IMG/VR virus record: IMGVR_UViG_3300025168_000043
Location: 32,377-96,376 of that record
Length of the DNA stretch: 64,000 nucleotides
Direction: 5' to 3' (one strand)
From: a virus
This document shows positions 63,354-64,000 of the stretch, in pieces; positions within the stretch are counted from its first letter, which is position 1; every line of letters begins with the position of its first letter. The position numbers and the translations under genes were made by a program. The notes beneath the pieces are model-generated. The model was given only the letters and a program-made list of their open reading frames with translations. It was not told the origin of the DNA and did not search any database.

Positions 63354-64000
63354 ATGTCAGCTAAGATAACTATAGAACACGTTGCTACTGGATTAACTAC
63401 TACTTTGTCAAACTATTATATGACTGAGTTCTCAGATAATATTAGTACAAAGTACAATAAAGTAGAAACATTTGGTCGTATGGATCCTCTTGTTAACTAT
63501 CAGGGAAGCACAAGAGATATATCGGTTGGTTTATTATTTACATTGACAGATCGAGCCGAACATGTTAGAATGCATAGGATGATTACCAAACTACAGAAGA
63601 TGCAATACCCAGTTTATGAAAACAAAGCGAATGCGCTTACCATCCAAAGACCTCCTCTGGTCAAAGTAACCTTTGCAAACCTGATTCGAGGCAATGGCGG
63701 CGGTGCTCTTCTTTGTGCAATGGAAGGATTTTCATTTACACCCAAAGTTGGTTTCACACCAGAAGATTCACCGTATGTGCGCTTCGGCGCTCCTAGAGGC
63801 CAACAAAGCAACCAAGGCCCAAAAACAGATATTAATCAAGTGGGTACGGCAGACGAAATATTCTTTAAAGAATATTCATTCGCGTTTAAATTCACTGTTT
63901 TGCACGAAGAACCAATGGGTTTTGCAATAGATTCATCTATGCGAGACAGAGAAACTGATTTGGGCAAAGACAGCAGCTACAATGACAAGAATATGCGCTT
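63354..64000 (+). CDS. Baseplate/tail-tube-cap-like protein, runs off the window (partial)
   Basis: An ATG 3 bases after the tape-measure stop opens a frame that stays open to the end of the window (215 codons). It begins MSAKITIEHVATGLTTTLSN and includes YQGSTRDISVGLLFTLTDRA, then LTIQRPPLVKVTFANLIRGN and FKFTVLHEEPMG. In T4 the tape measure is followed by gp48 and gp54, the tube cap and tube initiator of the baseplate, so a gp48-like protein is likely. The sequence also suits tail proteins with peptidoglycan-binding domains further on. The C terminus is not visible. Confidence 0.7.
   Translation, partial: MSAKITIEHVATGLTTTLSNYYMTEFSDNISTKYNKVETFGRMDPLVNYQGSTRDISVGLLFTLTDRAEHVRMHRMITKLQKMQYPVYENKANALTIQRPPLVKVTFANLIRGNGGGALLCAMEGFSFTPKVGFTPEDSPYVRFGAPRGQQSNQGPKTDINQVGTADEIFFKEYSFAFKFTVLHEEPMGFAIDSSMRDRETDLGKDSSYNDKNMR

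Noticed and set aside
1-64000. tRNA genes, CRISPR arrays, integrase or attachment sites, insertion sequences
   Set aside because: No cloverleaf, spaced repeat array, recombinase motif or terminal inverted repeat was found on reading both strands.

Overview
The window is one strand of a tailed double-stranded DNA phage genome (Caudoviricetes, contractile tail, T4-like morphogenesis). Every gene I can support is on the + strand, genes are tightly packed, and no gene-free stretch exceeds 300 bases (the longest, 50295-50507, holds a terminator, a promoter motif and an RNA leader). Recognisable T4-type parts are baseplate wedge gp25 and gp6, large terminase gp17, portal gp20, prohead protease gp21, scaffold gp22, capsid gp23, neck and tail terminator gp15, sheath gp18, tube gp19, hub gp26 and a tape measure. 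Canonical Shine-Dalgarno sites and near-perfect TTGACA-17-TATAAT promoters argue for a host with ordinary sigma-70 and SD-led initiation (so probably not Bacteroidota). A putative inner-membrane spanin suggests a Gram-negative host. The gene style (very large LamG/Ser-Gly-rich tail proteins, phage bS21, recurring MK-T-x-x-QL-x-QIIKEE N termini) recalls marine T4-like phages; that is inference, and I assign no species.

Layout. 14-29690: baseplate wedge and giant tail or fibre proteins, including one of 3393 residues. 29680-34325: a transcription unit from a consensus sigma-70 promoter with a RuvC-like nuclease, a primase and six small proteins whose N termini look like capsid-targeting peptides. 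34329-38295: a 2OG-Fe(II)-oxygenase-like gene and a fused SbcD-SbcC nuclease/ATPase, each behind its own sigma-70 promoter. 38319-39703: small membrane proteins (possible holin and spanin) and a zinc-ribbon protein. 39703-50294: terminase, portal, protease, bS21, scaffold and major capsid. 50319-54436: decoration and neck genes, broken up by terminators and one early-type mini-gene. 54515-64000: sheath, two tube paralogues, hub chaperone with a probable frameshift, tape measure and the start of the next baseplate gene.

How it fits together. Eleven exact copies of CTATTTA lie 23-136 bases upstream of structural genes and probably mark late promoters. The sigma-70 promoters would serve the nucleic-acid enzymes early. 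The protease at 45646 would cut [L/I]-x-E sites, one in the capsid protein (residue 59) and one at residue 14 of each of six small proteins, which implies that these are packaged inside the head. The bS21 gene and an 11-base perfect SD in front of the capsid gene suggest translational favouring of late messages.

If the genome is circularly permuted, the left edge (gp25, gp6) could follow not far after the right edge (tape measure and next baseplate gene), as in other contractile-tail maps. No tRNA, CRISPR array, integrase, insertion sequence or clear endolysin was seen.
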